Shown here in pieces: positions 53,836-63,000 of a DNA stretch of 64,000 nucleotides. The stretch lies in assembly GCF_004115975.1 (NCBI RefSeq), contig NZ_SDDZ01000001.1:806001-870000 (forward strand), read 5' to 3'. This DNA is from Gelidibacter gilvus (GTDB lineage: Bacteria; Bacteroidota; Bacteroidia; Flavobacteriales; Flavobacteriaceae). Made by a program: the position numbers and the translations under genes. Each line of letters begins with the position of its first letter. Within the stretch, counting starts at the first letter, position 1. The notes below the pieces were generated by a model. It was not told the origin of the DNA. It worked only from the letters and a program-made list of their open reading frames with translations, and did not search any database.

Positions 53836-54758
53836 TAAACAACAAATCCAAATACAGCCAACTCATAAAAACTGAAGCCAAACGTCTCGGTTTCATGTCT
53901 TGTGGTATCAGTAAAGCTCAGTTTTTGGAAGAAGAAGCACCGCGACTCGAAAAGTGGTTAAAGAATAACATGCATGGCGAAATGCAGTACATGGAAAATC
54001 ATTTTGATAAGCGTCTTGATCCAACAAAACTTGTGGAAGGCTCAAAATCCGTCATTTCCCTATTACTGAATTATTATCCGGAGGAAACTCAAATTGAAAA
54101 CACCTATAAGCTCTCAAAGTACGCTTACGGTACAGATTATCATTTTGTAATCAAGGATAAGCTAAAAGAACTTTTAAATTTTATCACTGAAGAAATCGGC
54201 GAAGTCAGTGGTCGTGCCTTTACCGATTCTGCACCTGTTTTGGATAAGGCGTGGGCGGCTAAATCAGGATTGGGATGGGTTGGCAAACACACCTTGTTAT
54301 TGACCCAACAAACGGGCTCATTTTATTTCGTAGGGGAATTGATCATTGATTTGGAGTTGGACTACGATTCACCAACAACCGATCATTGTGGCACCTGTAC
54401 AAAATGCATCGATGCCTGTCCTACCCAAGCCATTACGGAACCTTACGTGGTTGATGGCAGCAAATGCATCTCGTATTTTACCATAGAATTAAAAGATAAA
54501 ATCCCCAACGATTTTAAAGGCCAATTTGACGATTGGATGTTTGGCTGCGATATCTGCCAGGATGTGTGTCCGTGGAATCGCTTTTCAAAAGCACATAGCG
54601 AACCCTTGTTCAATCCGCACCCAGAATTATTGTCCATGACCAAAAAAGATTGGGAAGAAATTACTGAAGATGTATTTAAGGACCTCTTTAAAAAATCACC
54701 GGTGAAACGGACTAAGTTCGAGGGTTTGACGCGGAATATCCAATTCCTGAGAAAGTAG
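53832..54758 (+). CDS. queG: Epoxyqueuosine reductase
   Basis: QueG reduces epoxyqueuosine to queuosine in tRNA, the last step of Q biosynthesis, with cobalamin and two 4Fe-4S clusters. The 308-residue protein has the DUF1730-type start ([42 protein letters not shown]). The segment [26 protein letters not shown] follows, then the ferredoxin motifs [16 protein letters not shown] and [13 protein letters not shown]. It starts with GTG in the GTGA overlap with the P450 stop. It lacks the C-terminal HEAT-like repeats of longer homologues, which is common here. Secure. Confidence 0.94.
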   Translation: MINNKSKYSQLIKTEAKRLGFMSCGISKAQFLEEEAPRLEKWLKNNMHGEMQYMENHFDKRLDPTKLVEGSKSVISLLLNYYPEETQIENTYKLSKYAYGTDYHFVIKDKLKELLNFITEEIGEVSGRAFTDSAPVLDKAWAAKSGLGWVGKHTLLLTQQTGSFYFVGELIIDLELDYDSPTTDHCGTCTKCIDACPTQAITEPYVVDGSKCISYFTIELKDKIPNDFKGQFDDWMFGCDICQDVCPWNRFSKAHSEPLFNPHPELLSMTKKDWEEITEDVFKDLFKKSPVKRTKFEGLTRNIQFLRK

Positions 54759-54836
54759 GAATCTTAATTTTTTGTGGTCGAAATTTAGAATTGAGACAAA
54801 AAACATTAAATTCTTTGAGTAAACCTGATGATTTTT

Positions 54837-54868
54837 CCCCTAATCCCTAATCCCTAATCCCTAATCCC
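54837..54868. repeat. Four-copy 7-bp tandem repeat CCCTAAT
   Basis: CCCTAAT occurs four times in a row, then CCC. It lies between the converging queG and Omp85-like genes. The related ATTAGG string near 15420 suggests a recurring short-period repeat of this genome. Confidence 0.8.
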
Positions 54869-54874
54869 ACTGCC

Positions 54875-56743
54875 TCAATTATACCAAACCGGCGTCGGCT
54901 TCCCCAAATCAAAATCCTGAAATCCAAAATCTTTAGTTTCATATGCATTCGTTTTGAAAATATTATTCCCTTTCCCTGGAATCTGTGGATAAAAAGAAAA
55001 TGACACTTGAAAAGAACTGAACACTAAATAATCATTTCTGATAATAAAACCGGCGCCAAAAGAACTGTATAACTTGCTCTTAAAAATGGACTCATCTTCG
55101 TTGCCCAAAGCAGCAGCATTAATGTTAATATAGGGGTTCAATCGAAATCCCAACACTTCCCAAGGGGAGTAAAACTGCGTTTGTAAGGAAAGCACATATT
55201 TCTTAGTCCCCATAAGATCACTATCAAATCCCGGAATACCAGCACCTTTTTTTAGGTCGAATTTGTTGTTATAAACACCTCTGAATTTATTCTCTTTGTC
55301 TATAGTAATCTGATCGCCTTCCGATGGTAATCTGTTTGTGCCAATAAGAATCTGAGGTTTTACAAACTGACGCATTTTCCAATCGTTGCCCAAAGAAATC
55401 AATTTTGTAAAGTAATTGGCCTGTAAAGAAAGTGTTGTTTGTTCCAGATGGCTATGATCCACAAAAGTTCCGATTTCAAAACTGGTGCTCAAATAACCCC
55501 ATTTGAAATAATTTCCATGGGATGCTTTGGCTCCAAGATACATGCGGTTGTGCTGGTTTTTTCTTTGGTAACCTCCAGTTACAGCATATACAGTACCAAT
55601 TGGAACATCTTCGATAGTGCCATCCCTAAAAATATAATCGTCCTTTACGAACTGTCGTGATGCAATACCCAAGCTTCCTAAATAAAACGATTCGTTCGCA
55701 AAATATCCAATACTGTCATAGGCCGCAGTTGGCCGTTCTTTATACCCTACATGCAAATATCTCAAACTGCTAATGAGATTAGTGGTTCGTTCCTTTTCTG
55801 AAGGGCCATCAAATATTTTAAAAGCATGGCCACCCCAAAAATCTTGGGTCATATATTTAAATTTCTGTAAATCAGATTCGCCTTGGGCATCTTCTAAATA
55901 TTCCTCCCTAAATTGTTCATCAAGATAAACCCCTCCAGCCCAGCGTGCAAATGGGGAATAGAAAGGACGTTCAACATCTAAGACTTTGCTATAATAGCCA
56001 TCTAGATTAATTTTATAAGCCAAATTGGTTTCAATAAATGTGTTATTAATGTTGGGCACTCTATAATTCATATCATAACCATAGTTGCCGTCTTCCAAAC
56101 TTTTGGTAACACTATTGTTGAACTCATGTCCAAACCCAAGGAAATTCCGGTTTTTCAGCCTCACCTTAGTTTTTGAAGTAGAAATGCTGGCCGATGGGAT
56201 TAAACTCCAAGAGTCCAAGACTTCGATATGAAGATCAATGGAATCTTTTGAGGTTTCAACATTTTTAGCCGTGACTTCAACCCGTCTTATATAACTCTGT
56301 GACCTAATCAAACGTTCGGATTCGTTTAATAACAGCGTGTCTAACGGAGTGTTTTCCTCAATGAGCAAGGTGTTTCTTATGGCGAAGGCTTTCGTTTTTA
56401 TATGAACAAAATTCCCCGTTTTTTCTATCCAACTGTTTGCGGTTTGGGTACTGTCTGTAAATGAAAATCCAAAAGGATCATGACTTTCAACAGTGATATT
56501 TCGGATGATTTTTCCTTCAAAGGGTGCTAAATTTTGCTTCGGGCGGTTTTGCGGAGATTTTACCGGTCTTTTTGTAGTAGATCTAAAAATTAATTTATGA
56601 AGCGTTTTGGTGAACTTTCTTTTTTCTGAATAGTCTTCTATCTTTTTGTACATAGAGTCCTTCTTGGTTACGGGTACTTGTGCCTCAACCATAGTATGGA
56701 AAAAGAGAAATAAAAGGATGAAAAATAAAACTTTCAAGCGCAT
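54875..56743 (-). CDS. Omp85/BamA-like outer-membrane protein with POTRA-like domain
   Basis: This 622-residue protein has a signal peptide (MRLKVLFFILLFLFFHTMVEAQ). After a basic linker (~25-70) a POTRA-like domain follows (GKIIRNITVESHDPFGF, then LLIEENTPLDTLLLNESERLIRSQSYIRRVEVTAKN and SIDLHIEVLDSWSLIPS). The rest (about 190-622) is a beta-barrel with alternating strands and an aromatic-rich C-terminus (YLVFSSFQVSFSFYPQIPG), but it does not end in the usual terminal Phe. The barrel contains GVYLDEQFREEYLED. Single POTRA plus barrel fits Omp85-superfamily proteins of unknown cargo, not BamA itself (five POTRAs). Function unproven. Confidence 0.75.
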   Translation of the reverse strand: MRLKVLFFILLFLFFHTMVEAQVPVTKKDSMYKKIEDYSEKRKFTKTLHKLIFRSTTKRPVKSPQNRPKQNLAPFEGKIIRNITVESHDPFGFSFTDSTQTANSWIEKTGNFVHIKTKAFAIRNTLLIEENTPLDTLLLNESERLIRSQSYIRRVEVTAKNVETSKDSIDLHIEVLDSWSLIPSASISTSKTKVRLKNRNFLGFGHEFNNSVTKSLEDGNYGYDMNYRVPNINNTFIETNLAYKINLDGYYSKVLDVERPFYSPFARWAGGVYLDEQFREEYLEDAQGESDLQKFKYMTQDFWGGHAFKIFDGPSEKERTTNLISSLRYLHVGYKERPTAAYDSIGYFANESFYLGSLGIASRQFVKDDYIFRDGTIEDVPIGTVYAVTGGYQRKNQHNRMYLGAKASHGNYFKWGYLSTSFEIGTFVDHSHLEQTTLSLQANYFTKLISLGNDWKMRQFVKPQILIGTNRLPSEGDQITIDKENKFRGVYNNKFDLKKGAGIPGFDSDLMGTKKYVLSLQTQFYSPWEVLGFRLNPYININAAALGNEDESIFKSKLYSSFGAGFIIRNDYLVFSSFQVSFSFYPQIPGKGNNIFKTNAYETKDFGFQDFDLGKPTPVWYN

Positions 56744-56774
56744 CAGTAAAAGTGGGGTTCAAAAAAATACATCA

Positions 56775-56782
56775 CAAATATA
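56775..56782 (-). promoter_or_regulatory. Likely -7 box of the Omp85-like gene
   Basis: On the minus strand TATATTTG matches TAnnTTTG, 32 bases before the ATG. No clear TTG lies at the -33 distance. Confidence 0.5.
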
Positions 56783-57113
56783 ATCCAATTCAAGAGGTTA
56801 AAAATATAAATTATTAGTGAAATTCTGTTTTTGAAATTGGATGTTTTTTGGATATCGCCATAGGTTTAAAATGATTCTGGAATTAATCTCGCTGTTTCTA
56901 AAGTCGCCCGTGTGGCTGTCTTTAGTTCTTGAACGGATACATTCGTTTTTCAAATATATTAATCAAACTATCGTCTAAGTGGCACGCATTGAAAATTAGT
57001 TCTTCAGCCAAAATCGTGTTACCTAAAGAAAATTATACCAAATCCAATTAATGTCATATTTCTTTTCTCATAAAACAGTTACCTTTGTTCTTTAGCTAAA
57101 AATTTTAATTTTT
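56783..57113 (+). promoter_or_regulatory. Intergenic region with the likely maeB promoter box
   Basis: About 330 bases between divergent genes. TACCTTTG (57080-57087) fits the -7 box, 27 bases before maeB; a good -33 TTG is not found. The rest of the region shows nothing I recognise. Confidence 0.45.
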
Positions 57114-59429
57114 ATGAGTAAACAGAGCAAACGTAGAGAAGCATTAGTATATCATGCAAAACCAACTCCAGGAAAAATAGAGGTGGTTCCTACAAAAAAA
57201 TACGCAACACAACGCGATTTGTCTTTGGCCTATTCTCCAGGTGTTGCAGAACCCTGTTTAGAAATTGCCAGAGATGTCAATAATGTCTATAAATATACAG
57301 CCAAAGGCAATTTAGTGGCCGTAATTACCAATGGTACCGCCGTTCTAGGCCTTGGAAATATTGGTCCTGAAGCATCAAAACCGGTAATGGAGGGTAAAGG
57401 TCTACTTTTTAAGATTTTTGCTGACATTGATGTTTTTGATATTGAGATTGGTACTGAAAATGTCGAGGAATTTATCCAGACAGTTAAGATGATTTCACCA
57501 ACTTTTGGTGGGATTAATCTGGAAGATATCAAAGCACCTGAAGCTTTTGAAATTGAGCGGCGTTTGAAGGAAGAATTGGATATTCCCGTAATGCACGATG
57601 ATCAACATGGTACGGCAATCATTTCAGCGGCAGCATTATTGAATGCCTTGGAGCTTGCCGATAAAAAAATTGATGAGGCTCAAATTGTCATCAGTGGTGC
57701 TGGTGCAGCGGCTATTTCATGTACCCGTTTGTACCAAGCTTTTGGTGCGAAACGTGAAAATATTGTAATGTGTGACAGCAAAGGGGTCATCAGACAAAAC
57801 AGAACAAATTTAACTTCAGAAAAAGCAGAATTCGCAACCCATCGTGAGATCGAAACCCTTGATGATGCCATGAAGGATGCCGATGTGTTCATTGGTTTAT
57901 CCACATCAAATGTTGTATCTCCTGAAATGTTATTGTCGATGGCAGACAATCCTATCGTCTTTGCCATGGCCAATCCAGATCCTGAAATTGAATATCAATT
58001 GGCCATAGATACACGAAAGGATATCATTATGGCAACAGGACGTTCTGACCATCCTAACCAAGTGAATAACGTTCTTGGATTTCCATATATTTTTAGGGGT
58101 GCTTTAGATGTAAGGGCCACTAAAATTAACGAGGCCATGAAAATGGCTGCGGTTGAAGCCCTTGCTAGTTTGGCAAAACAGAATGTGCCCGAACAAGTGA
58201 ATATTGCCTATGGCGAAACCCGTTTGACCTTTGGTAGGGATTATATAATTCCAAAACCTTTTGATCCGCGTTTAATTATAGAAGTACCTCCGGCTGTAGC
58301 GCAAGCGGCAATGGATAGTGGCGTTGCCAAGGAGCCGATAACGGATTGGAATAAATACCGAGATCATTTAAGGGAACGTTTGGGCTCTGATAATAAAATT
58401 GTCAGGTTGTTGACCAATAGAGCAAAAATGGACCCTAAACGCGTGGTTTATGCAGAAGCAGATCATTTGGATGTCTTAAAGGCCGCACAGATCGCATACG
58501 ATGAAGGAATTGCCATTCCGATTTTGTTGGGAAGAAGAGAAACCATTCTGAGTTTAATGGCTGAAATTGAATTTGACGCCAAGGTTGAAATCATCGACCC
58601 TAAAAGCGATGAAGAAGAAATACGTCGCAATAGATATGCAGAAGTATATTGGTCACAACGCAAGCGCAAAGGGGTCACACTTTATTCGGCTCAAAAGCTG
58701 TTGAGAGAACGTAATTATTTTGCCGCAATGATGGTTAATGAAGGCGATGCAGATGCTTTGATTTCTGGATTTTCAAGAAGTTATCCAACCGTGGTCAAAC
58801 CTATGTTGGAACTCATTGGTTTGGCAAAAGGCGCCACTCGTATTGCTACAACAAACCTTATGATGACCCGTCGTGGGCCTATGTTCTTGAGTGATACCTC
58901 AATCAATATTGATCCACCGGCGGAAGATTTGGCTACCATTGCACAAATGACCGCCAGAACGGTAAGAATGTTTGGAATGGAGCCGGTTATGGCTATGATC
59001 TCATTTGCTAACTTCGGATCTTCTCCAAGTCCGAAAGCAACAAAAGTTAGGGACGCCGTGAAAATTTTGCATGAGACCAGCCCTAATTTGTTGGTTGATG
59101 GAGAGTTGCAAACGGATTTTGCCCTCAATCAAGAAATGCTTCAAGAGAATTTTCCGTTTTCAAGATTGGCTGGTAAAAAAGTCAACACACTTATTTTCCC
59201 AAATTTAGATTCGGCAAACATCACTTATAAACTTTTGAAAGAACTCAATGGTGCGGAATCCATTGGGCCAATCATGATGGGCATGCGCAAACCAGTGCAT
59301 ATTTTGCAATTGGATGCCAGTGTTGATGAAATTGTCAACATGACCGCGATTGCAGTTATTGATGCACAACAAAAAGAGAAAAGAGAACAAGAAATGAAAG
59401 CGGCTTTAGAAAAAGAATCAGCTTTGTAA
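57114..59429 (+). CDS. maeB: NADP-dependent malic enzyme with C-terminal phosphotransacetylase-like domain
   Basis: MaeB converts malate to pyruvate and CO2 with NADP, linking the TCA cycle to NADPH supply. The 771-residue protein has the malic enzyme domain (about 1-425): YSPGVAEPCLEIA, KGNLVAVITNGTAVLGLGNIGPEASKPVMEGK, MHDDQHGTAII and the nucleotide-binding VISGAGAAAISC. A phosphotransacetylase-like domain follows (about 430-771): VVYAEADHLDVLKAAQIAYDEGIAIPILLGRRE and MMGMRKPVHILQ. In MaeB this second domain is regulatory (acetyl-CoA sensing), not catalytic. It precedes ruvA by 45 bases that contain their own promoter. Confidence 0.95.
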   Translation: MSKQSKRREALVYHAKPTPGKIEVVPTKKYATQRDLSLAYSPGVAEPCLEIARDVNNVYKYTAKGNLVAVITNGTAVLGLGNIGPEASKPVMEGKGLLFKIFADIDVFDIEIGTENVEEFIQTVKMISPTFGGINLEDIKAPEAFEIERRLKEELDIPVMHDDQHGTAIISAAALLNALELADKKIDEAQIVISGAGAAAISCTRLYQAFGAKRENIVMCDSKGVIRQNRTNLTSEKAEFATHREIETLDDAMKDADVFIGLSTSNVVSPEMLLSMADNPIVFAMANPDPEIEYQLAIDTRKDIIMATGRSDHPNQVNNVLGFPYIFRGALDVRATKINEAMKMAAVEALASLAKQNVPEQVNIAYGETRLTFGRDYIIPKPFDPRLIIEVPPAVAQAAMDSGVAKEPITDWNKYRDHLRERLGSDNKIVRLLTNRAKMDPKRVVYAEADHLDVLKAAQIAYDEGIAIPILLGRRETILSLMAEIEFDAKVEIIDPKSDEEEIRRNRYAEVYWSQRKRKGVTLYSAQKLLRERNYFAAMMVNEGDADALISGFSRSYPTVVKPMLELIGLAKGATRIATTNLMMTRRGPMFLSDTSINIDPPAEDLATIAQMTARTVRMFGMEPVMAMISFANFGSSPSPKATKVRDAVKILHETSPNLLVDGELQTDFALNQEMLQENFPFSRLAGKKVNTLIFPNLDSANITYKLLKELNGAESIGPIMMGMRKPVHILQLDASVDEIVNMTAIAVIDAQQKEKREQEMKAALEKESAL

Positions 59430-59452
59430 TGAAAATAATTTTATTACATTTG
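59424..59452 (+). promoter_or_regulatory. Promoter of ruvA-sprA
   Basis: TTG (59424-59426), 18 bases, then TACATTTG (59445-59452): full consensus. The TTG falls in the end of the maeB coding region. The ruvA ATG is 23 bases downstream. Confidence 0.75.
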
Positions 59453-59474
59453 AGTCTTTAACTAAAGCCAATAC

Positions 59475-60056
59475 ATGATTACACATATTCAAGGGAAACT
59501 TGTTGAAAAAAATTTAACTGATGTTGTAATTGATTGCAATGGCGTAGGCTATCTTGTCAATATATCACTGCACACCTATTCTCAAATTCCAGAAGGCGAC
59601 TTTCTTAAACTATACACCTATTTACAGGTTAAGGAAGACTCGCATTCTTTGTTTGGTTTTTCTTCAAAAGCTGAGCGTGAGATTTTTAAATTGTTGATTT
59701 CGGTGAGTGGCGTAGGCGCCAGTACCGCTCGTACCATGCTGTCTTCTTTGACTCCAAAACAAGTTAGGGAAGGAATAGCGCATGGTGATGCGGCATTAAT
59801 GCAATCCGTCAAAGGTATTGGTGCAAAAACTGCGGCCCGTATCATTTTGGATTTGAAGGATAAAGTGCTGAAGATTTATGATATTGACGATGTTTCGACA
59901 ATTAGAAACAATACTCACAAAGATGAAGCGTTATCTGCTTTAGAAGTTCTCGGATTTGTACGAAAACAAGCAGAACGTGTGGTCGAGAAAATAGTTGCCA
60001 ATCAACCCGATGCAAACGTAGAAGTCATTATAAAAGAAGCATTAAAAAATTTATAA
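59475..60056 (+). CDS. ruvA: Holliday junction DNA helicase subunit RuvA
   Basis: RuvA tetramers clamp the four-way junction and guide RuvB. The 193-residue protein has the OB-fold start MITHIQGKLVEKNLTDVVIDCNGVGYLVNISLHTYSQI, two helix-hairpin-helix motifs (LLISVSGVGASTARTMLSS and LMQSVKGIGAKTAARIILDLKDKV), and the C-terminal RuvB-binding helix bundle (EALSALEVLGFVRKQAERVVEKI). Six bases separate its stop from the sprA start, in the same frame. The sprA-ruvA neighbourhood is known from gliding Flavobacteria. Secure. Confidence 0.97.
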   Translation: MITHIQGKLVEKNLTDVVIDCNGVGYLVNISLHTYSQIPEGDFLKLYTYLQVKEDSHSLFGFSSKAEREIFKLLISVSGVGASTARTMLSSLTPKQVREGIAHGDAALMQSVKGIGAKTAARIILDLKDKVLKIYDIDDVSTIRNNTHKDEALSALEVLGFVRKQAERVVEKIVANQPDANVEVIIKEALKNL

Positions 60057-60062
60057 CCGATT

Positions 60063-63000
60063 TTGAGTACAACCAACCCTAGCTTATCATTATCATTAAA
60101 ACGTTTATGGCTCATAGGCTTGACTTTAGTTATAGGTCATATTGGGTTTTCTCAAGTCATACCAACAGGGCAGGATTCTACTAAAACTGGACACGTATTG
60201 GGCAGTATCAAAATGCCAAATCCTAACAGCATTGTATCCAAGTACACCTACGATCCACATACGGATCGTTATATTTTTACACAAACCGTCGGAAGTTTTA
60301 ATATCAACCATCCTTTAATTCTGACACCAAAGGAATATCAACAATTGGTGCTTGAAGAAAATCTAAAGAATTACTACAAACAAAAAGTTGATGCTGCCGA
60401 AGGCAAAAAAGAGGGTACTGAGGACCAACAGAAGAATTTACTTCCTGAATTTTACGTCAACTCCAGTTTTTTTGAAACTCTTTTTGGGGGCAATACCATT
60501 GAGGTCATTCCTCAAGGTTCGGTAGAAATGGATTTGGGTGTTTTGTTTACCAAACAGGACAATCCCTCATTTTCTCCACGTAATCGAAGCAATTTCACCT
60601 TTGATTTTGACCAACGTATCAGTTTGAGTTTATTGGGTAAAGTGGGCACACGACTTCAAGTAACGGCCAATTATGATACCCAATCTACTTTCGATTTTCA
60701 AAACTTGATCAAGTTGGAATACACACCAACCGAAGATGATATTGTCAGAAAGATTGAAGTTGGTAACGTGAGTATGCCACTCAATAGTTCGTTAATTACA
60801 GGAGCTCAAAGCTTATTTGGTGTCAAAACCGAACTGCAATTTGGAAAGACCAAAGTAACCGCAGTATTTTCAGAGCAAAAATCGCAATCGCGTTCTGTAG
60901 TTGCGCAAGGTGGTGGTACGCTTGAAGAGTTTTCATTCTACGCCCGAGATTATGACGAAAACCGACACTTTTTCCTCTCACATTATTTTAGGGAACGCTA
61001 TGATGTTGCTTTAGAACGGTATCCACATATCAATAGTAATGTCCAAATTACTCGTATTGAGGTTTGGGTGACCAATAGAAGCAACCAAACGGACAACGTT
61101 CGGAATGTTGCCGCTTTCCAAGATCTTGGAGAATCACAGCGTGTAGGTTCTACGGTGAATATTTTAAGACCAGGACCACTTCCAGACAATAAGAACAATG
61201 GTTTTGATCCGACCAATATTGGTGGTGCAGGTTCTAACTTAAACAATGCGGTAAGAGATATTACCCGAGTGGAACAAGGGATAAATATTCCGGCCAATGA
61301 AGGTTTTGACTTTGGAAAATTGGAAAATGCCAAAAAGCTGACTGAAGGGTATGATTATACACTTCAAACTCAGTTAGGGTATATCTCCTTGAACCAACGT
61401 TTGCAGAATGATGAAGTTTTGGCCGTGGCGTTCCAATATACTGTTGGAAGTAATGTTTATCAGGTTGGAGAGTTTGCCAATGATGGCGTTGAGGCTACAG
61501 GATCGTCAACCGATCCAGTTTCAGGAAATACAGTGGTCAATAATAATAACCTGATCCTAAAAATGCTGAAAAGTGCCATCACTAACGTGAATCAGCCTAT
61601 TTGGGATTTAATGATGAAAAATATTTATGATTCTGGCGCCTATCAACTGAGTCAGGAAGATTTTAAATTGAATATTTTTTATACAGAATCTTCAGCGTTA
61701 AACTATATTAAACCTGTTGATGGCACTACGTTTCCGCCGTATGACAATAATACTTCAGATCCTTCTGATGACACAGAAATAACAGAAACTCCATTAATCA
61801 GGCTTTTTCATTTAGACCGATTGAACTATAACAACGATCCACAACAAAATGGCGATGGCTTTTTTGATTTCGTACCAGGGATTACGGTCTTGCCCCAAAA
61901 CGGGAAGATCATTTTTACAAAAGTAGAACCTTTCGGAAAATATTTATTTGATGTCTTGGCGGATCCTGCCTATCCATCAGATTATAATGACCCAACCTAT
62001 ACCAACCCGAATCAGGAAAAATATGTCTATGATATTCTTTACAAAGGTACAAAAACAGCTGCGCTAGAGGAATCAGAAAAAAATAAATTCCAATTAAAAG
62101 GGCGCTACAAGTCGTCAGGAGGTGAAGGAATTGCCATTGGCGCATTTAACGTGCCAAGAGGTTCTGTAAAAGTTACCGCTGGTGGACGTGTACTGGTAGA
62201 AGGCGTGGACTATACCGTAAACTATCAATTGGGCCGTGTTGAAATTTTGGATCAGGCATTAAAGGCCTCCAATACACCCATCAATGTATCGGTTGAAAAT
62301 AATGCGGTTTTTGGTCAACAGACCAAGCGTTTTACAGGATTGAATGTTGAACACCAATTCAGTGAAAATTTCGTGTTGGGTGGAACCTTCTTAAATCTTA
62401 ACGAGCGTCCAATTACCCAAAAAGCCAATTATAATAGTGAATCCATTAATAATACCATTTTTGGATTTAATGGGAATTATTCTACAGAAGTGCCATTCTT
62501 AACCCGATTGGTAAACAAATTACCAAATATTGATACCGATGTTCCTTCCAACCTTTCTGTAAGAGGGGAATTTGCTTACCTTCTTCCGGGAGCACCAAAA
62601 GGCGCGAATTTTCAGGGTGAGGCCACGGCTTATGTTGATGATTTTGAAGGTTCTCAAGGAAGTATTGATTTGTTATCACCTCATTCTTGGTTTTTATCGA
62701 GTCGGCCTAAAGGTTTGGGATTAACACCTAATGAGGATGACATTGGAACGCAAAACGGTTTCAATAGAGCGCACTTGAACTGGTACACCGTTGACCCTAT
62801 TTTTTACAGTAATCAACGACCAAGCGGGATTACAGACAATGATGTGTCCAACTTGTACACCAGACGCGTGTTTATTGATGAAATCTTCCCAGAAAGAGAT
62901 TTGGTGCAAGGACAGAATACTTACATTCCAACCTTAGATTTGGCCTATTACCCAACCGAAAGAGGACCCTATAATTTTCAGTCTCAAAATATTGATTACC

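Noticed and set aside
54837-54868. True telomeric repeat or replicon end
   Set aside because: The array is only four units long and sits between ordinary genes; it does not mark a chromosome end.
54875-56743. BamA
   Set aside because: Only one POTRA-like domain and a barrel without the usual terminal Phe are seen; BamA has five POTRAs and is longer.
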